From Lytechinus variegatus (Eukaryota > Echinodermata > Echinoidea > Temnopleuroida > Toxopneustidae), in contig NC_054747.1 in the NCBI RefSeq assembly GCF_018143015.1, forward strand, positions 36,406,733-36,470,732: a DNA stretch of 64,000 bases. The letters run 5' to 3'. Under the pieces are notes generated by a model that was given only the letters and a program-made list of their open reading frames with translations, was not told where the DNA came from and did not search any database. The first letter of the stretch is position 1; the number at the start of each line of letters is the position of its first letter. Shown here piece by piece: positions 24,579-35,800 of this stretch. The position numbers were made by a program, and so were the translations under genes.

Positions 24579-24725
24579 TTCCAATCGGGTACCCATTTAG
24601 CACCTGGGTGGAGGGTGGCAAGGTATGCAATACGTCTTGCCAAAGGACGGTTTAGACCGCGGTGAGAATCGAACACACGACTCTCCGTTTACAAGGCGGG
24701 AGTCAGAACCACTACACCACGACTC
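24579..24725 (-). mobile_element. SINE fragment, same family as 19618-19971
   Basis: Reverse complement matches the head and first body part (GTGGTGTAGTGGTTCTGACT, CCTTTGGCAAG, GTGCTAAATGGGTACCC) of the SINE at 19618. The tail is missing. It lies inside the 5.1 kb TIR element. Confidence 0.8.
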
Positions 24726-25799
24726 TTTACAAAAATATAGGCCTTCCTGAAAAAAAGTCGTGCACAGAGCATGTTTCTCATAAACATAAAATATGAGCGC
24801 GAAGCGCGAACTCACTTCTTTCAAACATCAAGGACGAAAAAGAAAAGACCTAAGTATTTTTCGTAAAAAATGAACAGCGTGCACAATCTTCTTATGATTA
24901 AACTATTGAAAGTATGAAGCGTGAAATGGACCATTATTTTCTAAAAATTGAACTAGCTGAAACGCAAATATTCTCCCCGTCTGCAGGTCTGTCAATTTCT
25001 TCACTCTTCTTCCTTTTTTCCCCCTCTTCTTTGGTTACTCCATTTTTCCTATTTTTACGCAGTCAATAGTGCGTAGCGTTCGCATTCGGCCTCCTGGAAT
25101 TGCCCATTTACATTTTCTTAGTCTATTTCAATTGGTACAAGAGGAGGCAAAGGCGATTAGACACTGGATTCACATTTTCGTCTATAAATTAAAACTGATA
25201 TTTCTAATCTTAGACTTTCATAATCTCGACCAATTATTTTCTGTTCATTATCGCGATTTTTTTTTCCTCGATTCTATTTCACCTTATTTCATTCTTCTCC
25301 TTCGTTTATTCCTATTTCTTTTGTGCTGTTTGTATATCTATTTAATACTGGGAGGGGTAAGCTAGCAGCAGGGAGAGGAGGGCTGCATCAGCACGGCACC
25401 CCATTTTTTCTTTTCCACCATATCATTTTTTTTAAGTTTCCCTTTCCATTTCACTTATTTTTCTTCTGTTTGTATTTTTTTTAAGGGGGAGCAAGACCAC
25501 CTCACCCCTTGATCCGCATGTGCCTGTCGAATGCAATTTGCATCCTAACTTCCTGTTTTCTTCCTCTGTTGTAATATATGATTATGTATTAAATTGTAAA
25601 AAAAATTATAAGAAAGTAATGTTATAAAGAGAGCCCCGACTTTGCTATGAATATATGCAGTCTTTTTAAAGTTACCTTAGTTGAAAAAAATCAAGATCCG
25701 AGATAATTTATTGTTATGTATAAAAATGCACAAAATCTGCTTTCAAAAAGTGAATACTACATTACACCGCTAACACACTTTCCTTTATCGTCCACATTT

Positions 25800-26990
25800 C
25801 AATCAAATAATGCGAGCGCGAAGCGCGAGCTGAACATTTTTTACATTCTTACCTAAATACTGGGCATTCTAAGCACCTTTTAAAAGCATGAACAGGAAAG
25901 GAGTATGACTATACACTTGATGTGAGCGCGAAGCGCAAGCCGAAACGAAATTCGACATATCACGTTTTGTAAATCAGAAAAAGGATGGATAATTGGATAG
26001 ATGGATAATATTCCTACATTAATAATAATATTTGGTAATCTGATCTGAAACTGGCACAAGATTCGTATCTAAATAAACATGCGTGCGTGTGTTTAGATCC
26101 GGACCTAGAATCGGGAACTTCCAATTACATTCTTTATTATAATATCAATAATAAGAGCGCGATGATCGAGCTAAATATATTTGATTTTCAGATCTAAAAA
26201 AAAAGAATTTAAGCGCAGTTACGAATTGGATATTGATCTCGCTTAATAAATGATGCGAGTGCGAAGCTCAAGTTTATATTTTTATCATTGCATATATTTT
26301 GAGTAGCAACCGGGACATTTTAAGGTCATTTTTTGTCTTCAAATGACTATGATGACTATCTTCCTAAGCGAGATATGAAACTTGTCGATATTCCATTCTG
26401 AAAAAAAAACCGGACAATGATTATTAGGAAATCATGAAAATATTGTTACATGACTTATTAATCAAATGAGGGCTCGAAATTGATATTAAGGTCAGATAAC
26501 TGGACATTTTGAAATCATGAATAGGATACATGGGTTGATATATTTTTAACAAAAATAATGCGAGCGCAAACTGTTAGCCGAAGATTTTAATAAACTGTCA
26601 TAAAAGAGGAATTTAAAATAATTTGTTACAATTGATACAGGTATACATAACTCCCCAATCAAAATGCAAGCGAGCAGCTTTAGCTGATACTTTTCACAAT
26701 CAGACCATCCTAAAAAGGGATATTTAAAAAAATATGGAATACACGAAGAGAATAGTTTTTTGACAAATCAAATAATGCTAGCGCGCAGCGCGAGCGGAAA
26801 ATGTTCATATCTAGACCATAAAATATAGTCATCTTATAGAAAACTATAAAATCTATTTGTAAATCAAACAAATTGAAAACTTAATTTCCGAGAAATGTAT
26901 TGTATATTTACTTCAAAACTTGATCTTTTAAGCTCAATATAAGTCTATTGAGCAAGTTATACATCTCATAGATTAGGCAATGCGGGCACA
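25800..26990. repeat. Degenerate GCGAGCGCGAAGCGCGAGC unit array
   Basis: Cores at about 25812, 25925, 26255, 26565, 26777 and 26982, from exact to degraded, with diverged AT-rich spacers. Lies inside the 5.1 kb element. Confidence 0.75.
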
Positions 26991-27670
26991 AAGCGTGAGC
27001 AAAAAATTAACATAGTGACATGAAATCCCCCCCCCCAATCTTATATAATTCACTCGTCTTTCTCCTCTTGTTTTTCCTCTTCGTTTTCTCTTCTCTTTTC
27101 CCTTCTGGTTCTTTTCCCTCTCTTTCCATTTTTTATGTTTTTTTCTCGTTCCAAATATTGGGGAGGGGGATTTGATATCAAATGCCCCCCCTTCCAAAAA
27201 GTGAGGGGACGCGTCGCCCCTGTCCCCCTGGGATGTCCACCAATGTATGCAATTTGATTTGAAATAAAAGAAAATCCTATATAGTCTTTGTAGTCGAAGA
27301 AAACCAAAATAACACCCCTAAATTCATTTTAAAAAAATGTATGGATGATAATTTTCATGGAGTATTCGCAAGTTGTCCGATTGTCCTAGTCCTTGAATTT
27401 ACCACTCGTGACGTTGTCCTAAATGTCTCCGGTTCTGTCCTAATACGATCTGCCTGCTGTCCGCACCGAACGCCGACAAATTTGTTTAGATAATCTTGTC
27501 CTAGGACAGTCCCAGGAGTGACCTACGACAATACGCAGACAGTCCTGGTTGTGTCCTAGGACAAGATCATTTGCATAATACTTTACGGAATTTGGTTGCG
27601 GACAGCATGCCGAAATGACAAAAGTAGCTTCCGCAACCCTTCCTGGTCTTGTCCGCGCCCTAGTGGAAAA

Positions 27671-29233
27671 CCGCCTTAAGGAGTGATGTACTATTTTTTA
27701 TATTGTATTGTTTATTAAGAAATATGAAAGGATATGATTGTACAAGTCTAAAGTGAAAAGAAAAAATATATATATATACATAATAATGTATGATATAATA
27801 TATACAATATTTTCTGCACATATAACTAACAAAGCCCACAAGTGTTTTCGCCTTGTTGATGTTGTTGTTTTTTTTTTTTAAAAAGAAACAAATTATTTTA
27901 ATGTTTAACCATCTGTAAGCACAGGTACACTAGCGCCCCCTCGTCTATGCATGGGTGACCTAGGCATTTACGTCCGAAAAATCGGCACAATGTACCGTGA
28001 TGACCGGTATTATTGCATCTTGAAAGGACAGGGCAAGCGCAACTAGTTGGAACTGAGCTGAAGCTAGCGGTTTGTTTTTGGTGAAGATTTGTTTATATGC
28101 CATTAATAGAGTTACGCCAGTTACGGCAAACTATACCATAATTATCCCTTTTTCATATTAGAAGGATGCACATGAAAAATATTTTTTCACATATGTATTG
28201 GTAATAATTTTATTATGTGAGAAGTGAGATTTTTTATTAATAGAGTAAATGGCGACAATAGTCAAATATGACTAATCGCCACTCAAACCAATCTAAGGAG
28301 AAGAAGAAGAAGCACCGAAAAAAAATATCGCCCAAAATCGAAAACCCGAAGGATTTCGAACGCGACGCGAGTGATTTTAATAGGCCGCCGTTGATCCCGC
28401 GAAAAAAATATATCGCCCAAAATTGAAAACCCGAATGATTTCGAACGCGAAGCGAGTGATTATAATAAGCCGCCGTAGATCCCACGATCTCTACGAAAAT
28501 TTACACGCGCGTTACCCATGGCATAATTTACAATACTATGAGATGTTCTGGTATTTTGGATTGTTTTCTGTGTTTTTGTGTGTGTGTGTGATTTGTGTTT
28601 CTCTGCACTGTCTTGTCTTCCTTTGTATACTAGCTGTTCTTCTGTTAGTATTCCGTTTTGTCTTGTCTAATTTATTTTATATACACTATCTGAATCGTTG
28701 TTTTGTATATTTTTAGGGGTATAACAGGGGTATGACTAAATTATCATGATTGTATTAATTTCTGTATAGTGCATACACATAGAAAGCTTGACCCCATTAG
28801 TATTTTTCAATTATTCTATCGAACATTGAAAATTTGTAGTTGAATTTGATAAATTTTACTCAGCTATATATTTCAGGTGACTCACTTAAACAAATGATGC
28901 TTTCGAGTGAGTTCCTTTTTTTAATTTATGTTATCCATGTGTCGATTTATTCTTACTTACTTTAATAATTTGTTTGAATTGAAGAATAATAAATTCAATC
29001 AATCAGTCGGATCAATTCACACACTCTTTATAGAAATCCGACCCCATGTACTAAAAAAAATCAACATCATACTTATTTTCTCATTTGTTTTATTGTTTTT
29101 CAAATTACTTATGTACTTCTTTTGCTTTTGACCGTATTTTCTAATGGAAATTATCGAGGACTCTATGTTGACCATAAAAGGATGTAATATTGATTTTTAT
29201 ATGCAAAAGAGAAAGTAGTGGTACATTCATATA
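27671..29233. other. Intergenic, mostly unassigned
   Basis: Apart from the 84-bp tandem repeat at 28325-28500 I see no gene. The first part may include the 3' end of the LINE displaced by the 5.1 kb element. Confidence 0.4.
28325..28500. repeat. Two-copy 84-bp tandem repeat
   Basis: ATCGCCCAAAAT.GAAAACCC...TTCGAACGCGA.GCGAGTGATT..AATA.GCCGCCGT occurs twice in tandem with few differences. Confidence 0.8.
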
Positions 29234-30221
29234 CAGTGCATATCAAAAAAAGTTTACACTTTGAAAAAGCTCTGGAAATTAAAACATATACATCATGTGG
29301 GTTATTTTTTTACATATAATCTAGGCTTTGGGTCTCATCTATCCAATGATAGTAAAGGTTTTGATAAAATGTTAAACTTAAGGGAGCATTGTCCATTTTT
29401 GTAAAACTCGCAGAAATCTGTTTGCGCAGAAATACTCCTTTTCACTGTGTCAAGGGGAAAGGGCGAAGTCTAACTTACCCTGCGAAACATTTCTCATAAC
29501 TTTCCCTTGCACTTTTTGTCAATTGAAGTAAAACGGATCACATTTATTAAAGCATTTTGTAACGATTTTGCCACCCAAACTGAAATTTCAACACTTAGTA
29601 AGCACAAACCATTACTCTTTTTGTGCCAGCTGGATCTGAAGACATAACTGAATCTGAACAAAAGTTTATATCAGACATTTCAAGCATTTTTCCACTATTT
29701 TTTATCATTTAAAGTGGGTTTATATTTCTTTTTTCATTTATACTTGTGTCTCCACACTTTCCCCAAGCTTGACAATGATTAACAAAATGAAAGTCAAGTC
29801 TAAGCCATTTCATGTAAATCACAGCTCAATGTAAAGCAAATATCGTCACGATGGCCTCAGTGTGTGGGGGAGTGGGGTGGGGAGCAATGCACTCTTCGAA
29901 GTGTTTTGGGCAAGGAAACAAGTTTTAAAAAGATAAATGATATCTTTAAATCAATTTTACTAGCTAAATTTAATGTGTTCTTCATGATCAAGGTCTACTT
30001 TTATTCGCATAACTATTTCAAAGTTCTGCGCAAATCATTTTTCACTAACTTTTCAAAAGTAAGTGGTGCTTACTCAAGTGGAAATATTTTTCGACAGTTA
30101 TATCGTCATTTGCTTAAATGGATCTGTACCAATGTTAAAATGTAGGAAAATGTTCAGGATATAACAAATATACAATTTTACATGAGTTTTTCTAAGTGTA
30201 AACTTTTTTTGATACGCACTG
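29234..30221. mobile_element. Tc1/mariner-type element with TA target
   Basis: CAGTGCATATCAAAAAAAG at the left and CTTTTTTTGATACGCACTG at the right pair over about 30 bp. TA lies on both flanks (29232-29233, 30222-30223). 988 bp with no recognisable transposase, so non-autonomous. Confidence 0.85.
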
Positions 30222-30803
30222 TAGTTTGACTATATACAGCACTATTTGAATTTAATACGAAATTATTGTACCAAACAACATTGTCAATGAATTGTAAATG
30301 CTAAAATTAAACGGAAGTGAGAAAATGAAAGATAAAAACTAATGTAGGTATGATTCTATCACATTACACTTGCACAGATTTTCAGAGGGTTAGCAAGAGA
30401 TGGACAGACAACACAAAACAAAAATAAAGAATTCAAAATTCAAATGAGGTAGTTTTACTTAATAACTTTCAAATATAACATGTTATCATTGCCATATTTG
30501 TATAAACATTCATATTGAAATTGCCATTTGTATTGTCATGATTATATTGTCAATTTAAATGTCTGAAAAAAACCTACGGAAAATCATTATTTGCCAAAAA
30601 AAAAAAAATTCCGACATGTTGAAATACAATAAATGATATCATATTAAATGAAAAACAAATGCAAAGAAATGTCAATGTCTTTGGAACTACTTTTGACTAT
30701 GGCGGGAAAATTAGGGGTCATTTACTGCTTCAGGTGATGAACTTGATCCCTTCAGGGATTATCTTCAGAAATGGTGATTTATTTTAAAATGAGCTATTCA
30801 AGG

Positions 30804-31310
30804 CCCGGGGGGGGGGGGGGCACTCAGTATACATTGCATAGTGTGTATATGCCGCGGAGGTGACCCCCATTTTCACACTCAAATTTCCGATCCAAAGCGT
30901 TGCATTTTTTTCTTATCGAGAAACAAGAGGAAAGAAATCCGCTCCCAAGCTCCGCATATATTTCGTTACGCCCTTCCGGTTGAATTGATCCGCTACAATG
31001 AGCTGCAATTTTGGTGAAAAGCGGCCGCAGAGCATGTCCGACCATCGCCTCGGCGTGAGCACACCCGGCACCGTGCAGCCGGGCAAGCACCATCATACAC
31101 GCATACCCGTTACATAGGGATACATATACACACTCACACGCTGGTGATCCGTTCCAAGGACCCATGTTTTTCACAAACATTCGTAGTTCCGAAGCCCGTT
31201 CCGAGGACCTTCTTTTTTACAATAAGCCCGCTCCAAGGCACCCGTTTTTGTCTCGCACGCGACACACCGCCACCAATTTTTTTGGTCGAGTGCTCCCCCC
31301 CCCCCCCCGG
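30804..31310. mobile_element. MITE with G-run/C-run ends
   Basis: CCCGGGGGG...GCACTC at the left is mirrored by GAGTGCTCCC...CCGG at the right. Flanks ATTCAAGG and CATCAAGG agree at 6 of 8 bases. About 507 bp, CpG-rich inside. Confidence 0.65.
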
Positions 31311-31448
31311 CATCAAGGTACCCTTTTCTGGTCAGAAATAAAATTTCAGGTATCTATCATATCCACTGGTAGTAAACGTTAGACCGTCTGATTTCAACTT
31401 TACTTTTGTATTGATTTGTTTATCAGTCCAACTTTAACGCACGAGTCT

Positions 31449-32140
31449 TAACCCTAAGAAGCCTGGTGGGAGGGGGCTGATTCAGCCCCCCTGGACATTT
31501 TTCGTAATGAATCCGCCGCGCGAAATTTTCTGATCGCGTCAGTCACTGAATTTTTACATTCAGGTCTTGCGCAACTTTCGAGACCAAATTTGCGATCCCC
31601 CCGTACGCGGTTCCGAAATTACCCAACATTTCGTAAGTGCATGCAGACCAAAAATTGCACAAAAACGTGAATTTGTGTACAGATCCAATGCAAATAGACT
31701 TTTAGCCAAAAATCATAAGTGTATCATTATTTTTTTTTACTGATTTAAATCAATTAATTCCGTCTTATTCATGGTCCAAATAAAGTCCCCGACATTTTCC
31801 ATTGAAAAAAATAAAGAACAGAAGGTCGAAAACCAATGAAATACATAAGAAAATAAATGTGATTTTGAAATATTCATATAAAGTTTCTGTGTATCAAAAA
31901 TTAGCATTTTAGGGGCATTATTTAGTTAAAGCAAAATTTTCATTTTACGCATAAATTAGCATAATAAATTAGCAATAAGTTTTTTCGCAGAATTCGATCT
32001 TGTAGTTATGGAGATTATGCCATGGGTAACGCGCGTGCCAAGTTTCGTCGCGATCGCGCAATCGACGGCTGAGATCATAAGAGGAGCCCCCCCCCTTTCC
32101 CCAGTCTTCTTAGGCGAAATAGCCCAGTATATTAAGGGTT
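31449..32140. mobile_element. Possible TIR element, CCTAAGAAG ends
   Basis: CCTAAGAAGCCTGG (31453-31466) and CCAGTCTTCTTAGG (32101-32114) are inverted, and AACCCT/AAGGGTT lies outside them. The inside shares GCCATGGGTAACGCGCGTG (inverted) with 28505-28525. Confidence 0.45.
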
Positions 32141-32775
32141 ATGGCGATCGCCCTTATTACGAATGTTTTGCGATCCAAAGTTTGGAATAAAACGTAGTAG
32201 AATTTGATGCTAATATTGGCACTTGGAATATCTTACTGCGTAATGTAGGAACTCCTCGCACGAATGCCTGTGTTCAAATAATGTGACTATGCTATCATCC
32301 TTCTTAGAATAAAAGCGAATTTGACATCTAGTCGTTATGACGTCATAGCATTCGCACGATTTGCTACGATTTTAAACGAATTTGGCCTTTACTCCAAAAT
32401 AAAGGCATGTGATCTTTCAAAATGGTTACATTAGTATTCTTTCCAGTAATTTTAACCTCAAATGAAATAATATGTTCCATTCACATTTTCTGAAAATGAG
32501 GAAAGTGCGATTTGTTCCAAAATGAGATCGCGAACAGTCGTAAGGGGTGCAGTAGCCTTTATCATGTTTATCATGTTTATGGAAATGTTTTACGCGTGTG
32601 ATCACCTGATGACAGTCATAAATAGCGCCAACATTGGCTCTTTAGTGTCCATTCATGTTTTCACTGTTATGGGAGAATATTTCTTTTTTTTGTAGAGTAC
32701 GTCGTCATTCCAATTTATTTGGTAAAATATGTGTCGTCTTTCTTCCTTGATAATGTGCGATCTTCAGCTTTGATC

Positions 32776-32824
32776 ATGCGTCATTCATTTTTCTTCATTT
32801 TCATTATTGGAATGGGAGTTTGCT
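32776..32824 (+). CDS. Receptor B exon 1: signal peptide
   Basis: ATG at 32776 opens MRHSFFFIFIIGMGVC, a strongly hydrophobic signal peptide. The donor T|GTAAAAGT at 32824/32825 is phase 1. A second possible donor, A|GTGAAT, lies at 32830/32831 in the same phase, so the exact end is uncertain by 6 nt. Confidence 0.55.
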
Positions 32825-35800
32825 GTAAAAGTGAATATGGCTTTGGTTGCGGTGAATAATTATTTTATCTACATTGCTTTGTATCTCACTTTAATTCTAG
32901 ATTAGGCCTACGTTGATTCGTGTGTGTTATTCCACTGCCTTGCACCTATAAATATGTTATCCCTCTGAATACCGTTTCTACAAAATGTAATGTAATACAA
33001 TTATACCCACAATTCCTTTTTTTATCTTAGTTTTATTATATTTACGATTCATTCAACAAGTTCTATGGAATAACATATGCATTTCTATTAATGCGTATTG
33101 CCTTGCTACATGTATCCTTCAACAGTTTCCGCTTGACATATATTTGTCGTTCTGGTCTAGGCCTGATAAAGCTTAAATGTCGTGTGGTCCAGTTGTTAGA
33201 GCATTGGACTCATAATCGCAAGGTTGTGAGTTCGAATCCCAACTCTGCCATTGTCTCCACTTTGATAAAAAGGCCCAAGAGTGATATCTGTCGTCTATTA
33301 CGTCAGCCACTATGACTGATTAACATAGACGTAAAATGTTTCCAAGGTAATATATACCAGCTTGGCGTTTACAGCAAAAAAATGCTGTCCTGCCGAGTTC
33401 CTACGGGAGTTACCACAAACAGAAACAGAAGGTCCATACAAATTCAATACAATGTCATGAAAGAAAAAAATCACTTCATCATCTTCTAATAGGAAAGAGG
33501 TGCCGGGTCTGAGAGGTCCAAAGTGCCCGACTACCATTAAAACATAAACAACAGCGCTCGGGTGGTGTGACCAGGCCTTAAGGTTCGATTCCCAGCACGA
33601 CCATTGAACAAGGCATTTTATGCAGTTAGTTCTTTTATCTTACTAAAACTAGTTCGCACATTATACCCAGAATATCTAATGTATATTTTTTTCTTTTGCT
33701 CTTTGAGGTAATCAACTCAGGTATTTCAAGGTAAATGTTGGAGAGAGTGTTCACCTGTTATGTGATTTTGAAGGTGATATAGACTCAATAGACTTTATTT
33801 CTTGGAAAGGGAGTGATGGAGTGGCAATATTTTTTTGCTCCCAGGATGCCAAAACAAAATGCCAAAAGAACACAACGGTACATACGCTTGGAACGAACCA
33901 AGGGCTTGTCAGTAACTTGACAATAAGAAACACTTCCTTTGCTGATGAGGATATATATTCTGTTACTGCGACAGCTCCTGCAAGAAAGACATGTTGCATC
34001 AGCCTGACAGTGAATGGTATCTATTTCACTAACTCATTTTTTTAAAATCAAGTTTATGGATATTTTGAATGCCTGTTATTTTATTACACCCATTAACTTT
34101 AAAAAGTATATTCTTTTCATTGTCATAATTGTATCATTTTTTTTTAATTTTTATTACAATCATCGTTTGTATAGTCATGATTATGTTCTAAATTCTACGT
34201 GCGGAAAGAACATCATAGGCCATACATTAAATGCTGACATGCACATGCTGGAATACAATAAAATATATCATAAAATGAAGTTATATAAACCTTTCCCTAT
34301 CAGTATATTCCTGCTCACGGTTGTAAACTGCGCACAAGCAGTAAAAGGTCATTTGAGATGAACCATGAAGGCGGTTTTCAAATTCACTGACATAGGCATT
34401 TGTGAGTTGATGATTATTCACGTATTCCTTTTAAAATATTATTTTCATCACATCCAAGCTGAAGAGTTAACAAAGTCTTCATAATAACTGGTATTTAACA
34501 GTAGCCCGAACTATAGTCAAAATGTGCCAGAAGCAGATTTCAAAAAAACTTTACCCCTGATGTACTATTCTAGTCACCTGCTCTATACAATGCCTTTCAT
34601 CATGTACATTCTTAGAATTCGAATGCTTTGCCGGGAAAACTTACGCAACATCTACATTTGAAAATGTTAGTGCTCATCCTACTGAAAAATCACAAAGGTC
34701 ACTTAAGAAAAGTCATTAGCTAACAGTAAACTGGCTTAATATCATGACATGCATGATGAGAAAATTTCTAAATCAGTTGCACATAAAAAAGTAATAACAC
34801 CACAATAATTACATTTGAGGGGCATATCTTTAAATGATTTCAGTTCCACTTAAAGGACTTCTTGTAATCGACAAAGTTGACCAAGCCGTTCTACATAATC
34901 AAAGTCTACTCACGGTTGCAGAAGGGCAAAACACGACACTTGTCTGCAAAACCAGTGGATCAGTGAAACCACCAGTGAATTTGGAATGGGATGTTTCAGT
35001 CGGAATTATCATTTATGACGATTTACAAGAAAATAAAAATGTTGCCCATGATGGACGACTGACAGTGCCTACACGAACTATCGTTTTCACACCATTATAC
35101 AACGGTACTGATGAGCTTGAGGTAGTCTGTAGGGTGGCGAACGAATCGTATCGTAACATAACAACATCAGTCATCATAACAAAGGAAGGTAATCATTCAG
35201 TGAGTTTAATTAGTTATTTTTTTTTCAAAGCAAAGTGTATAGATTTGTTTTCAGCCATGGCATGAACATGAGATCGTACCGTGTATTAAAGAGATTACGT
35301 GTATTTATTTCATTTTACATAATCATTGTGAAATTCATTAAAGATTAAAAACATTATTTTTTCCACTTTTAATTTGATACAAATATCGAAACTCTACTGC
35401 AATATTTTTGTACTGCCATTTGCCACAAGTGAATATTTTGTTCATTTGATTTCTCCCAGTTCTTTATCCGTGATCAAATGAAAGCCATACGTATTTAAAG
35501 TGATTTCCCTTCTATATATTATTTCAGAGAAGAGAAGTAAGTTTTTTCTATTTTATCCTTTTTGCTGATATGAAAATATCTTCTTTATTTTTCTTTCTCT
35601 TGTTTCCTGTCCATTATTTCCTCGAACAATTCCTAGTTTTTTCTCCTTTTTATAAACATGTACACAATCGATAGGGATTGATAAAGGAATTAACGTTTAT
35701 TGAACCAGTATTATTTGTTTTACGAGTGTATGAATAGTATTTATATGAATTCTTACAAACAATCGCTAAAATTTCAGTTTATACAACATCTACGCTTGCG

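Larger units (their letters stand above)
22555..27670. mobile_element. 5.1 kb TIR element, TTTTCCACTAGGGC ends
   Basis: TTTTCCACTAGGGC at 22555-22568 and its exact complement at 27657-27670. Both ends are rich in GTCCTG/CCTTCC-type words for several hundred bases. It begins within the LINE coding sequence. It contains a 42-bp tandem repeat, a CACTGTG MITE, a SINE and several GCGAGCGCGAAGCG units. No transposase was recognised. Confidence 0.7.

Noticed and set aside
29864-30145. 93-codon frame inside the Tc1/mariner-type element
   Set aside because: No DDE/D residues, HTH or other transposase features; treated as non-coding.
33179-33250. tRNA-Met gene
   Set aside because: The CAT anticodon is in place, but acceptor and anticodon stems have several mismatches; it is a tRNA-derived repeat.
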